From: Gammaproteobacteria bacterium
GTDB lineage: Bacteria > Pseudomonadota > Gammaproteobacteria > Arenicellales > JAOTYS01
DNA: 36,363 nucleotides
Assembly: GCA_029861795.1 (NCBI GenBank)
Contig: JAOTYS010000003.1
Coordinates: 1 to 36,363, forward strand
Direction of reading: 5' to 3'
The translations under genes were made by a program, and so were the position numbers. Shown here piece after piece: positions 18,414 through 26,385 of the stretch (its first letter is position 1; every line of letters begins with the position of its first letter). Under the pieces are notes generated by a model, which saw nothing but the letters and a program-made list of their open reading frames with translations, did no database searches and was not told where the DNA came from.

Positions 18414-18890
18414 ATGGCGCTCACACTTAGATCTAGTGCCTTCATCGATGGAGGTGAAATTCCATCAACCTACACGTGTGAAGGGGAAAATATCGCGCCG
18501 CCACTAGAATGGGATGGGATACCCGAACATACACGCAGTCTGGTACTAATTGTTGATGATCCTGACGCGCCGGATCCGAAGGCCCCGAAAATGACGTGGG
18601 TGCACTGGGTTCTTTACAACATACCACCGGACGCGGCTGGCCTTCCTCATGGTGCAACTCCAGGAGACCTTCCTGCTGGCACAGAAGAAGGTATCAATGA
18701 CTGGAAAGAAACGGGATACGGGGGCCCGTGTCCTCCTATTGGCCGTCACCGATATTTCCACAAGCTATATGCTTTGGATGAGAAGCTAGTGGGGATGGCC
18801 AGGTCAACCAAGGCACAGATTGAAGCTGCGATGAAGGGGCACGTTATCGCGCAGGCGGAGCTTATTGGAACCTACGAGAAGTCTAGATAG
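18414..18890 (+). CDS. YbhB/YbcL-family PEBP-like protein
   Basis: A 158-residue phosphatidylethanolamine-binding-protein (Raf kinase inhibitor-like) family member. Family motifs seen are YTCEGENIAPPLEW, the DPDAPDP ligand-pocket signature, TWVHWVLYNIP, and GYGGPCPPIGRHRYFHKLYALD. It is the normal length for the bacterial YbhB/YbcL group and has no signal peptide, so it is cytosolic. A strong ribosome-binding site (GGCGGAGGAG) precedes the ATG. The physiological ligand of the bacterial proteins is not settled. The gene stands alone upstream of the AAMDC-like gene with about 90 nt between them. Confidence 0.95.
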   Translation: MALTLRSSAFIDGGEIPSTYTCEGENIAPPLEWDGIPEHTRSLVLIVDDPDAPDPKAPKMTWVHWVLYNIPPDAAGLPHGATPGDLPAGTEEGINDWKETGYGGPCPPIGRHRYFHKLYALDEKLVGMARSTKAQIEAAMKGHVIAQAELIGTYEKSR

Positions 18891-18982
18891 CTGTTGATTT
18901 TGATACGCGTGCCTAACTATGGCGTGGAATGCGACGCGGCCAATCACGCCTAGCGTCAGACAACCCATTTGAGGCATTGAAA

Positions 18983-19363
18983 ATGCATCACGACGAGATC
19001 CGATCTCCCCACATAAGTCACTTGTCTTGGGGCCTTATGGAAGTAGACGGTGTAGGTGTTGGCAAGGACTTCAAGCTGTGGCCGGGTGGTGGTCGGGAAT
19101 GGGACTGGCGGGAGACAGACACGCATCACGTGCCTGGCATCCAGCCGGCCGACGTCAAGGAGTTGCTCGACAACGGCAGCCAGACTATCGTTCTAAGTCG
19201 AGGCATGTTGTTGATGTTGAGTACGTGTCAGGAGACGCTCGATTTGCTTGAAGAGAGGCACATTACAGTGCATGTTGCAGAAACGAAGGCGGCGGCCGAG
19301 ATTTATAATGGCCTGGTGTCGCGCGGGGACGCCGTCGGTGGCTTGTTCCACTCGACATGTTAA
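18983..19363 (+). CDS. AAMDC/Mth938-like domain protein
   Basis: A small (126-residue) Mth938-like fold protein. It is strikingly similar in pattern to the animal AAMDC protein: ISHLSWGLMEVDG, KLWPGGGREWDWRETDTHH, PGIQPADVKELLDNGSQTIV, and the C-terminal VGGLFHSTC. I choose the ATG at 18983 because GAGG lies 8-9 nt upstream and it gives the normal family length; the frame is open further upstream to 18929. The biochemical function in bacteria is unknown. It is separated from the patatin gene by 121 nt. Confidence 0.88.
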   Translation: MHHDEIRSPHISHLSWGLMEVDGVGVGKDFKLWPGGGREWDWRETDTHHVPGIQPADVKELLDNGSQTIVLSRGMLLMLSTCQETLDLLEERHITVHVAETKAAAEIYNGLVSRGDAVGGLFHSTC

Positions 19364-19484
19364 TGTCTCTTAAGAACTGCATGTAGCGGACATCGTTAAC
19401 CGTGTTCAGAGCTCTTATGCTTTGGTTACAGCTTCGCTGATGTGCCTATTGAGATATAAGCTGGCCTAGGGCCGATCGGTAATT

Positions 19485-20882
19485 ATGGTGCGTATGCGAG
19501 TTCTTGCGTTTATGGTCTTTGTGTCACTCCTGTCAGCTGGGTGCACGACGCAGTTTCGCATCAACGCACCCTTACAACGCTACGATCCGGGCTACGGTTA
19601 CCGACTGAAAGGTATCGCAGCGCCGGATCGCTCCGAAGAGCTTCTTCTGATCCTGACTTTCTCCGGTGGCGGTACGCGCGCGGCCGCGCTTTCGTATGGT
19701 GTACTGTCAGAACTCGCGACGACCCGTATTGCTATCCAGGGACGCGAGCAGCGGTTGATTGATGAAGTAGACATGATCTCTTCTGTCTCGGGCGGTAGTT
19801 TCACCGCTGCATACTATGGTCTTTTTGGCGACCGTATCTTCGAAGACTTCGAAAGTCGGTTTCTTAAACGAAACTTCGATAAAGGACTTAGTTTGCAACT
19901 ATTAAACCCGGCAAATTGGGCGCGTCTTGTGTCTTCGGGTTTCAGTCGCGGCGATATGGCGGCTAAATACTATGATAAGCATTTGTTTGAGGGCAAGACC
20001 TTTGGCGATATCGCAGCACGTGGTGGGCCTGCGTTGTTGATCAACGCGACAGACATAGTTTTGGGGGCGCAGTTCGGGTTTTCACAGACCCAGTTTGACT
20101 GGATATGCTCCGACCTTTCGAAATTTCCGATTGCGCGAGCCGTTGCGGCATCATCAGCAGTGCCAGTGTTGTTTACAGCCATTACCATTAGAAATTATGC
20201 GGGTGAGTGTGGATTCAAACCACCACCTTGGTTTGTCGATGCGCTCCAGTCTCGCGAAGTCTCGACGCGCCGGTTTCAACGGGCGGATGGGTTGGCTTCG
20301 TACTTGGATGCCATGGAAAGACCCTATATTCACCTGTTGGATGGAGGTCTGGCGGATAATTTGGGGTTGCGTAGTGCACTCGACCAAGTATTATTGGCGG
20401 GTAGTGCGTGGAATGTCTTGCGTACAACGGGTCTCGAGCGTACACGTAAGATTGTATTTATCGTTGTAAACGCAGAATCGGAGCCACCGACCCAATGGAA
20501 CCAGCGAAAACGTGCGCCTAAGATGGGCGGCATCCTCGATGCGGCAACCACCACTACGGTCAGTAGATACAATTTCGAGACACTCGAGTTGTTGAGACAG
20601 AGCGCTGTCAAGTGGGCGCAAGATATCCGCACTAACAGATGTTTGCAGGCATCGGGAACGGCGGCTAGTGCGTGTGGCGATATAAAATTTTACCTGGTCG
20701 AGATAAATTTTGATGCCTTGCAGGATAAAGAGGAACGTTCCTTTCTGAAAGGAACACCAACTTCGTTCCGTTTGCCAGTCGATGTTGTCGATCGATTACG
20801 GAATGCGGGGGCTCAGTTGCTGGCCGAATCTGATGTCTATCAACAGCTTTTGCATGATTTAAGGCAAGCAGCAGCCCAGTGA
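19485..20882 (+). CDS. Patatin-like phospholipase lipoprotein
   Basis: A 465-residue exported lipid hydrolase. The N-terminus is a lipoprotein signal peptide with lipobox LSAGC (Cys20). The patatin domain follows, with the oxyanion loop FSGGGTRAAAL (59-69), the nucleophile in SVSGGS (Ser102) and the catalytic aspartate in DGGLADNLG. All catalytic elements of the Ser-Asp dyad are present, so activity on phospholipids or acyl esters is expected. The lipobox places it at the inner or outer membrane facing the periplasm. It is followed by the OmpA-like lipoprotein gene after 107 nt, which seems to have its own promoter. Confidence 0.92.
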   Translation: MVRMRVLAFMVFVSLLSAGCTTQFRINAPLQRYDPGYGYRLKGIAAPDRSEELLLILTFSGGGTRAAALSYGVLSELATTRIAIQGREQRLIDEVDMISSVSGGSFTAAYYGLFGDRIFEDFESRFLKRNFDKGLSLQLLNPANWARLVSSGFSRGDMAAKYYDKHLFEGKTFGDIAARGGPALLINATDIVLGAQFGFSQTQFDWICSDLSKFPIARAVAASSAVPVLFTAITIRNYAGECGFKPPPWFVDALQSREVSTRRFQRADGLASYLDAMERPYIHLLDGGLADNLGLRSALDQVLLAGSAWNVLRTTGLERTRKIVFIVVNAESEPPTQWNQRKRAPKMGGILDAATTTTVSRYNFETLELLRQSAVKWAQDIRTNRCLQASGTAASACGDIKFYLVEINFDALQDKEERSFLKGTPTSFRLPVDVVDRLRNAGAQLLAESDVYQQLLHDLRQAAAQ

Positions 20883-20943
20883 CTGTGCAGTTTTGAACCG
20901 GTACTACCCATGCAGTTACACTGTGCGCACGAATTTTGAGTGC

Positions 20944-20949
20944 TATAAT
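20944..20949 (+). promoter_or_regulatory. Probable -10 element for the OmpA-like lipoprotein gene
   Basis: A consensus TATAAT lies 40 nt before the ATG. No convincing -35 hexamer is found at the right spacing (TGTGCG is the nearest), so the promoter call rests on the -10 alone. Confidence 0.45.
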
Positions 20950-20989
20950 GGGTTTTTACAATTTCGTTTGCGATTAAGGAGTCAGTCAG

Positions 20990-21664
20990 ATGTTGTGGAG
21001 AACATGTCGTAGTTGCAAATTCTTTCTAAGTGCCATTTTTCTTATCGGCTTGGTCTCGGGCTGTGAGACCATCCGCGAGGAAATGCAAGCGTATGACACC
21101 AAGCGCGACAAGACTGCCAAAGGCGCGGGTATTGGTGCCGCGGCAGGGGCGGGTTTAGCGATCCTCAAAGGCAAAGACGAGCTAGATGACATTCTGGCCG
21201 GTGCCGCCATCGGGGCCGCCATCGGTGGCGGGGTCGGATTCTATATGGATCGGCAGGAGGAAAAGTTGGCGAGAATCCCGGGCACGCGTGTCGAACGGCT
21301 AGATGACGACACTTTGCTGGTCCGTTTTGAATCGGATATTTTGTTTAAAGTTAACTCGGCGGCGGTTGACGCCCGTGGCCAGTCTACTTTAGATCAGTGT
21401 GCACAAGTTCTGGCCGAGTTCAACAAGACCGCCGTAGTCGTTCAGGGGCACACGGATTCGACCGGTAGCGAGGCGTACAATCAAGCCCTTTCCGAGCGAC
21501 GCGCGAGCGCAGTCAAGAGCCACCTTTTAGTTCGGGGTGTCGATCCTGTTCGAATCGCAGCGGTGGGATATGGAGAGGCCTACCCGGTAGCGGGCAATGC
21601 GACGGCGTCTGAGCGGCAGTTAAACCGGCGGGTGGACATATTACTCAAAACCAAAGCGAAGTAG
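20990..21664 (+). CDS. OmpA-family (YiaD-like) glycine-zipper lipoprotein
   Basis: A 224-residue outer-membrane lipoprotein. The signal peptide ends at lipobox LVSGC (Cys25). A glycine-zipper segment follows (GAGIGAAAGAGLAIL and AGAAIGAAIGGGVGFYMD, about 45-88), then a C-terminal OmpA peptidoglycan-binding domain (about 105-222) with the motif GHTDSTGSEAYNQALSERRA. The protein should tether the outer membrane to peptidoglycan. The ATG has AAGGAG 10 nt upstream, and TATAAT at 20944-20949 is a likely -10 element. It converges with imuB. Confidence 0.94.
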   Translation: MLWRTCRSCKFFLSAIFLIGLVSGCETIREEMQAYDTKRDKTAKGAGIGAAAGAGLAILKGKDELDDILAGAAIGAAIGGGVGFYMDRQEEKLARIPGTRVERLDDDTLLVRFESDILFKVNSAAVDARGQSTLDQCAQVLAEFNKTAVVVQGHTDSTGSEAYNQALSERRASAVKSHLLVRGVDPVRIAAVGYGEAYPVAGNATASERQLNRRVDILLKTKAK

Positions 21665-21713
21665 TGGTGATACGCTTGATCCTGGCGCCTCGATGATTGG
21701 CGGTGATGGATGA

Positions 21714-23306
21714 TCATGCGAATAACCCATGGAGAAACCAGCGGTTGGGTTTGCGTCGTTCCTGAAAGATCCAGAACTGTGAGCCTTTCGGGTCTTTCGC
21801 CACGAAGTAGTCCCGCATTATGTCACCTTCATCCCACCAGCCACTTTCGATGCGCTCGGGTCCTGCCTGCAGCTTAAGCGGCCCTTGTAGCCATGGATGA
21901 CCACATATTATCTTTAAAGGGCGAGGTTTGGGGAGCAACCACACCGGGCGAAGCCCGGCCATACCAAATTCACCAGACTCCCCCGGTGCACATATACACC
22001 AGCTTTGCTCTGGACGATGATCCATAGACATGCGGATTCCGCATACCGCCCCAGTGCCTAGTCTGGCGCGTAATTGTTCGATCAGGTTAGACCCCGATTC
22101 ATGAAGCGTGTCACGATTGATAAATAGATCCCGGTTTTGCTTGAGTAGCGGCAATACATCCCCAGAGTAAAGAGTTATTTCTTCGATTGGCTGAATAAGC
22201 GTGAGTCGTTCGAGCTGCACTCTGAAAAGTTCTTGCAAATGATTAGTATCACGACTAGGGGCTACTAACTTTAGATTCGTTTGGGTCGCAGGGCCTTTGC
22301 AGTGAATCATTACCAGTGATAGCTCTTGTATGCCGCTATCTCTAGCTCGAAGGAAAGCTGTAAGTTCAAGCAGCAAACGATGTATTGCAAACAACAAAGA
22401 CTCGCTACTATCAACTTGAGCAGGAAGCAAAAGATGGCTTTTGAAACGGGTTGATGGAATGAAAGGTTGTCTAGGGTCAGGCACCTTACCCAGGATTTTG
22501 TCGAAAGTTAGCAGGAGCTGCGGCCCAAAACGGCGAGCTAATCCATCCCGGGGCAGACGTAGGCAATCACCTATACATCGAAGGCCTAAGTTTTCAAACT
22601 TCTTTAAGAGATCTGCGTCAAGACATAAGGTTTCTACTGGCAAAGAAGCGAGGCGAGAATGAAGCTGATGAGGGTCGATTACTGGTTCTTCAAAACCATT
22701 GCGAGCCAGGAGAGTCGCCCCGAACGGGGTAGGGGCTGCGGCTATGCGAGCCTCATAACCCAATTCTTTAAGTTCCTGTTTCAATTGGGCAAGCAGATTT
22801 TTATGCCCTTTAAAGAGAGTAAGACTACCTGTCACTTCTAATAAGATACTATCGGGCGGCGCCAGGCTAACTAAGGAGGTAAACTGTCGCGCTGATTCAG
22901 CAATAGATGCCAAGGCTTCTTGTTCTGCTGCTACATTTCGTTGTCGGACGTCTAGTGTTGCACACAGGGCATAAGCAGCAGAAATGGCCATTCTTGATTT
23001 TACACCACAGGCAAGTGCCTCACGGTTGCAGATAAGCGCATATTCGCGGTTCCCTTCGGCAATACTGACCACACGTGGAATGGGACTGTTATCTCCGCGA
23101 GAGAAAATCTCCAAAGGAAGTTGAGGGAAGTATAGGCACGCCCATAGCCCGCCCCCTCCCTGGCTCTCCCCCAACGAGTGGGGGAGGGAATACCCTTTCT
23201 GTGATCTTTCCTCAATGAATGGGAAAAACAATCCCTTCCGCCCTTGTGGATGGGGGCTAGTGACACAAGTGTTTTCTAATTTTTTCCAGAATGACTTCTG
23301 TTTCAT
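21714..23306 (-). CDS. imuB: ImuB, catalytically inactive Y-family polymerase homologue
   Basis: ImuB links ImuA, DnaE2 and the beta clamp in the SOS mutasome. The core begins at LWACLYFPQLPLEIF (residue 54), where active Y-family polymerases have a catalytic aspartate; the second acidic motif is replaced by LLEVTGSLTLFKG. It is therefore a non-catalytic homologue, as usual for ImuB. The C-terminus ends WFLHGLFA, typical of the family. The first 53 residues (including SPHPQGRKG and LPHSLGESQGGGG) do not look like ImuB and are encoded by GC-rich palindromic repeats inserted ahead of the core. The real start may be the ATG at 23306, or translation may begin at a weak codon further in. It belongs to the lexA-imuA-imuB operon. 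Confidence 0.93.
   Translation of the reverse strand: MKQKSFWKKLENTCVTSPHPQGRKGLFFPFIEERSQKGYSLPHSLGESQGGGGLWACLYFPQLPLEIFSRGDNSPIPRVVSIAEGNREYALICNREALACGVKSRMAISAAYALCATLDVRQRNVAAEQEALASIAESARQFTSLVSLAPPDSILLEVTGSLTLFKGHKNLLAQLKQELKELGYEARIAAAPTPFGATLLARNGFEEPVIDPHQLHSRLASLPVETLCLDADLLKKFENLGLRCIGDCLRLPRDGLARRFGPQLLLTFDKILGKVPDPRQPFIPSTRFKSHLLLPAQVDSSESLLFAIHRLLLELTAFLRARDSGIQELSLVMIHCKGPATQTNLKLVAPSRDTNHLQELFRVQLERLTLIQPIEEITLYSGDVLPLLKQNRDLFINRDTLHESGSNLIEQLRARLGTGAVCGIRMSMDHRPEQSWCICAPGESGEFGMAGLRPVWLLPKPRPLKIICGHPWLQGPLKLQAGPERIESGWWDEGDIMRDYFVAKDPKGSQFWIFQERRKPNRWFLHGLFA
23149..23192. repeat. GC-rich palindromic repeat in the imuB 5-prime coding region (copy B)
   Basis: CTCCCCC and GGGGGAG (23166-23172 and 23180-23186) form a perfect 7-bp stem around AACGAGT, preceded by GCCCCCTCCCTGG. 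It is read in frame as the LPHSLGESQGGGG segment of ImuB. Confidence 0.75.
23226..23262. repeat. Degenerate palindromic repeat at the imuB 5-prime end (copy C)
   Basis: CCGCCCTTGTGGATGGGGGCTAGTG resembles copy D with several changes (CCCTTGTGGgaGGGGGtTAG). It is translated as SPHPQGRKG near the ImuB N-terminus. Confidence 0.55.
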
Positions 23307-23340
23307 TTAATATTTTGTTCCGCAATCGTGTCACGTGAAT

Positions 23341-23384
23341 GATTCCCTCTCCCCTTGTGGGAGGGGGTTAGGGGGAGGGGGGGT
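23341..23384. repeat. Palindromic repeat between imuA and imuB (copy D, best preserved)
   Basis: CCCTCTCCC and GGGAGGGGG pair around CTTGT (23345-23367), followed by the tail GGTTAGGGGGAGGG. This is the least degenerate copy in the window and probably closest to the family consensus. Confidence 0.75.
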
Positions 23385-23442
23385 TGCTGATTAAGACTCA
23401 CAGTTGTCTTGTTCGAAGGGGCCTTCATGGTTTACGTCTCTC

Positions 23443-23474
23443 TAACGCCTTCCTCCACGGGGAGCCGGGGAGGG
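23443..23474. repeat. Degenerate palindromic repeat just after imuA (copy E)
   Basis: CCTTCCTCCACGGGGAGCCGGGGAGGGTTA matches the layout of copies B and D with substitutions. It directly abuts the imuA stop codon, so it may also act in mRNA end formation or stability. Confidence 0.5.
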
Positions 23475-24083
23475 TTACACTTTTAAGATGATCGGTTTGG
23501 TGACATGCCCCCCGCGACACTTAAGAACTTGTGCGGCAAGACCAGTGGCCAAGGGCTCTAGGCGCAGGCGTAAGGCAGTGGGTGAGGGTAAGTTCTTCTC
23601 TCGAGGTGAGCGAAACAAAAATCCCCAAGCTTGACCTGCCTCTGCCGCGAGTTGTAAGCGACGTAAGGTACGGTGGTTCACTTGTTGCGGCCACGCTAGC
23701 ACAGCACCACACTTGCCATAACGGAGTGCTTGTTCTGTTGCCCATAGAGTGTCTGCTTTGGTAGTGGGACGCACTAGTAATACACGAGACAAATCGATTC
23801 CAACCGTGGCTAAAGCGGGGGCATAAGGCATGCGCGGTGGGGCGATCCAGGCAATCCAACGGTTACTGCGGCTCAAGCGCATTAAGGCCGGTATCACCAA
23901 TCGTAGCTCGCCGATACCCTCTCGAATTGGCAAAATTTCTGTGAGTGCCCCTTGGGGCCAGCCGCCGCCAGGAAGCACGGCATCCAAAGGAAGAAATCCC
24001 GTCGATAGTCTGTCGGAGGTTGACGGGGATACCCGTCCCCCGCGCCAGATGTCCCGGCGCTGAAATAGTTTATCTAAGGTCAT
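23475..24083 (-). CDS. imuA: ImuA, SOS mutasome RecA-like protein
   Basis: A 202-residue RecA/SulA-related protein of the imuA-imuB-dnaE2 mutagenesis cassette. Recognisable features are [26 protein letters not shown] near the N-terminus (residues 26-51, in two parts), the segment [17 protein letters not shown], and [20 protein letters not shown]. ImuA interacts with ImuB and RecA and is needed for DnaE2-dependent mutagenesis in species studied. The start overlaps the lexA stop by 4 nt (ATGA), so it is translationally coupled to lexA. The imuB start lies 168 nt downstream, a gap filled by palindromic repeats. Confidence 0.9.
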   Translation of the reverse strand: MTLDKLFQRRDIWRGGRVSPSTSDRLSTGFLPLDAVLPGGGWPQGALTEILPIREGIGELRLVIPALMRLSRSNRWIAWIAPPRMPYAPALATVGIDLSRVLLVRPTTKADTLWATEQALRYGKCGAVLAWPQQVNHRTLRRLQLAAEAGQAWGFLFRSPREKNLPSPTALRLRLEPLATGLAAQVLKCRGGHVTKPIILKV

Positions 24084-24676
24084 AAAAGTTTGCCGTTACG
24101 GATTACGCCGACACCAAGTCCTTCGAGCACCAAGGATTGTCGGCGTAGATCGACTTGAATGGGTGAAAACTTAGGGTTTTCTGGAAGCAATGTGACAGTG
24201 TGGCCACGGCGTTGGAATCGTTTAACAGTAACTTCATCGTCGATACGTGCCACAACGATCTGTTTGTTCCGGACTTCGGTGGTGCGATGTACGGCCAACA
24301 AGTCTCCGTCAAGAATCCCGGCGTTGCGCATGCTCATACCGTGTACACGCAATAGGTAGTGAGCTCGGGGTTTGAAAAGCGCGGGATCCAGCTGATAGTG
24401 GGCTTCGATATGTTCTTCGCTCAAAAGTGGACTGCCAGCTGCTACCCGGCCCACCACGGGTAGGCCGGCATCTTTTACGCGAATGCCCCGTGACGCCCCT
24501 GGCAGTAACTCAATAACACCCTTGCGGGCCAAGGCCTTTAGGTGGTCCACGGCCGCATTTACCGAGCGGAACCCCAATTCATGTGCGATCTCGCTACGGG
24601 TGGGCGGGTAGCCATGTTCTGCCGCGAAGGCACGAATCATCTGCAAGATCTGGGTTTGGCGGGCAGTGAGCGCCAT
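24080..24676 (-). CDS. lexA: LexA, SOS repressor
   Basis: A 198-residue repressor with an N-terminal winged helix ([33 protein letters not shown] in parts). The autocleavage site Ala-Gly sits in [12 protein letters not shown] (about residue 80). The catalytic serine is in [14 protein letters not shown] and the lysine in DDEVTVKRF. All elements for RecA-stimulated self-cleavage are present. It is the first gene of lexA-imuA-imuB, so the repressor controls its own operon through two boxes immediately upstream. The window shows only one lexA copy. Confidence 0.96.
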   Translation of the reverse strand: MALTARQTQILQMIRAFAAEHGYPPTRSEIAHELGFRSVNAAVDHLKALARKGVIELLPGASRGIRVKDAGLPVVGRVAAGSPLLSEEHIEAHYQLDPALFKPRAHYLLRVHGMSMRNAGILDGDLLAVHRTTEVRNKQIVVARIDDEVTVKRFQRRGHTVTLLPENPKFSPIQVDLRRQSLVLEGLGVGVIRNGKLL

Positions 24677-24685
24677 ATTGTTAGC

Positions 24686-24728
24686 CTGTATATTTATACA
24701 GTTATACTGTTATAATATACAGGTTCAA
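24686..24728 (-). promoter_or_regulatory. lexA-imuAB promoter with two LexA boxes
   Basis: Two LexA operators lie in tandem: CTGTATATTTATACAG (24686-24701) and CTGTTATAATATACAG (24707-24722), both perfect CTGT-N8-ACAG. On the minus strand TTGAAC (24728-24723) fits a -35 and TATAAC (24706-24701) a -10. The 16-bp spacer is exactly the distal box, and the proximal box covers the start-site region. Binding would block the promoter completely. Confidence 0.9.
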
Positions 24729-24829
24729 AGGTAAGTCAAGTTCTTTGTTTGGCGCCACTCCAGCGGAAACGCCGGTCCGCCGCCGGACATGGTAACGCTA
24801 TTTTTTATTAGATCCCCAAACTCAAACCG

Positions 24830-25286
24830 GGATGGAATATCATCAGATTCAGGCCGGCCAACCATTCCTCGCCGTCGTGCTTTAATTACCACCCGTGCAT
24901 TAATGCTTGTTCCACGTCAGCAAAGCTATGCGCGGTAGGTGTCGCCACAAGTGTCATGCCAAGCTGGCGCTATAGATCAGCTCGGCTTGTGCTCCTTGCC
25001 CCTGGAACAGCAGATATTCTTGGTTTTGCCGAGCCCCGTAGGCGCGAACAACGGTTGGTTCACTGATGCGGAAAACATCGGCACTGAACTCAACATGACC
25101 GTCACCAGGCGGAATGTAAAACAGCGAGCCTGCGTAGCTCGATAATGTGAAGAAGGCCGAGAGAGAACAAAGCGCTACCCGATGGCCACGGGTGCACTTC
25201 CGAAGAAAGTGGAACCAACGAGACCCGACTAAGGCAGGCTTAGCGGCGCCACCAGTTTGCACGTTCATGGAATCTTCAAAGCGCAT
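24830..25286 (-). pseudogene. Probable remnant of a secreted-protein gene
   Basis: A minus-strand frame of 110 codons (25286-24954) begins with a signal-peptide-like segment (HRVALCSLSAFFTLSSYAGS) and continues with ordered sequence ending EYLLFQGQGAQAELIYSASLA. It stops at a TGA overlapping an ATG. The shifted frame then continues MTLVATPTAHSFADVEQALM, meets a TAA, and continues in the same frame as KHDGEEWLAGLNLMIFHPGL. The coherent-looking protein text across one frameshift and one stop suggests a decayed gene. I do not recognise the family. The alternative is a short intact secreted protein. Confidence 0.4.
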
Positions 25287-25564
25287 CGAAAAATACGCGA
25301 CCTAAGGCTGAGTTCGATTTTCCCGACACCATGTATTTAGACAGCTTGATCGATTCGCCGTTTCGTGGGGAGGCATGATCAGGGCGGCGAGAAGCGACGC
25401 CGATATTACCTGGCACGGCTGAAAGATTTGTGCCTGTCGACCGGTCCCTCATAAATAGGACCCCATACGCGGCTGACGGATCAGTCGATAATTACCCTAT
25501 CGAGCCGTGTCTTACACTGCAAGTTCGCTTATCCCTGGTTCGGGGGGCTTAGGATGGTGCCAAT
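25287..25564. other. Intergenic region before the cytochrome P460-like gene
   Basis: No open frame, RNA gene or clear promoter is recognised here. The stretch separates the lexA side from the plus-strand envelope cluster. A purine-rich GGGGGGCTTAGGATGG lies just before the P460-like start. Confidence 0.35.
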
Positions 25565-26236
25565 ATGAAACAGCTTGCCGTAACCGTTGTTGTGCTGTGC
25601 CTCTTAACTGGCTTTGGATTACTGCTTACGACCGAGGCAGCGTCTGAAGCGGAAAAGAACGCCGACATCGAGATGAGCAACATCAGCGGTGAAGTCAACA
25701 AGCCTCGGCGCCATTTTCGAGTTCGCAACCCGGCAGACCTTAAACCCAAGGAAGCGACAGAGATCTACAATATCATCGTTAGCGCATTGAAAGCTGGCTA
25801 TGAACGCTCCGGTCATCCGGTTGCAGAAACGTACCAGGGTTGGAAACAGTACAACACGGCACCATACTTATCCATCTCCCATGGTAATCACTATCTCAAT
25901 AATTACGCTAATTCTACTGCCAAGGCCTACGGTGCCTTCGAGGATGCCGGCACAATGCCGGTCGGGTCCATCATCGCCAAGGATAGCTTTACAGTCACGA
26001 CGTCTCGTGGAATCGTGCTTGGGCCGCTATTCATTTCCGAGAAAATGCCCTCTGGCTTTAATTATGTTACCGGTGACTGGAAGTATACGGAGATCCTGCC
26101 CGACGGTACGGTGCTGGGCGAAACCAATGGCGAAGGTGCGGAGCGCGTTGAATATTGTATCGCCTGCCACTTGGCAGCTGAGAAGCAAGATCACCTGTAT
26201 TTTGTCCCTAAGAAGTATCGTATCGACAGCAAATAG
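25565..26236 (+). CDS. Cytochrome P460-family c-type heme protein
   Basis: A 223-residue exported protein with a signal peptide (about residues 1-26, LCLLTGFGLLLTTEA). The cytochrome P460 domain pattern follows: HGNHYLNNYANSTAKAYG, MPVGSIIAKDSFTV, then a single heme-binding CIACH near the C-terminus, as in the family. Members include hydroxylamine-oxidising P460 with a lysine-heme crosslink and cytochrome c-prime-beta, which binds NO; the crosslinking lysine cannot be assigned by eye, so activity is open. It stands ahead of the TPR-apbE-HzsA-like genes on the same strand, but with gaps of about 150 nt. Confidence 0.87.
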   Translation: MKQLAVTVVVLCLLTGFGLLLTTEAASEAEKNADIEMSNISGEVNKPRRHFRVRNPADLKPKEATEIYNIIVSALKAGYERSGHPVAETYQGWKQYNTAPYLSISHGNHYLNNYANSTAKAYGAFEDAGTMPVGSIIAKDSFTVTTSRGIVLGPLFISEKMPSGFNYVTGDWKYTEILPDGTVLGETNGEGAERVEYCIACHLAAEKQDHLYFVPKKYRIDSK

Positions 26237-26245
26237 TAACAATGC

Positions 26246-26294
26246 GTTGCGAATCTCCACGACCCGCTAGAGTCTGCCCTCATCGATTCGCAAC
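26246..26294. repeat. 10-bp inverted repeat after the P460-like gene
   Basis: GTTGCGAATC (26246-26255) and GATTCGCAAC (26285-26294) are perfect inverse complements, separated by 29 nt. It lies 10 nt past the P460 stop and lacks a T-run, so it could be a weak terminator, an mRNA-stabilising hairpin or a protein-binding site. Confidence 0.5.
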
Positions 26295-26385
26295 AAGCGT
26301 CTGGCATTGGATGGTGCAACTACCTTGAGTCGTAAACAGCGTCATCAAGCGACAAAACAAATCATTACGCTTGTTCCGCTAGCGA

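Noticed and set aside
23149..23474. CRISPR-like array made of GC-rich units near imuB
   Set aside because: Units are irregularly spaced, degenerate palindromes without uniform spacers and no cas genes are present.
25800..26270. A 156-codon frame overlapping the P460-like gene in another frame
   Set aside because: Arg/Ser/Pro-rich translation typical of an out-of-frame shadow; the P460 frame has a signal peptide and heme motif.
26246..26294. Intrinsic terminator after the P460-like gene
   Set aside because: The stem is perfect but the 29-nt loop and lack of a T-run do not fit; kept only as an inverted repeat.
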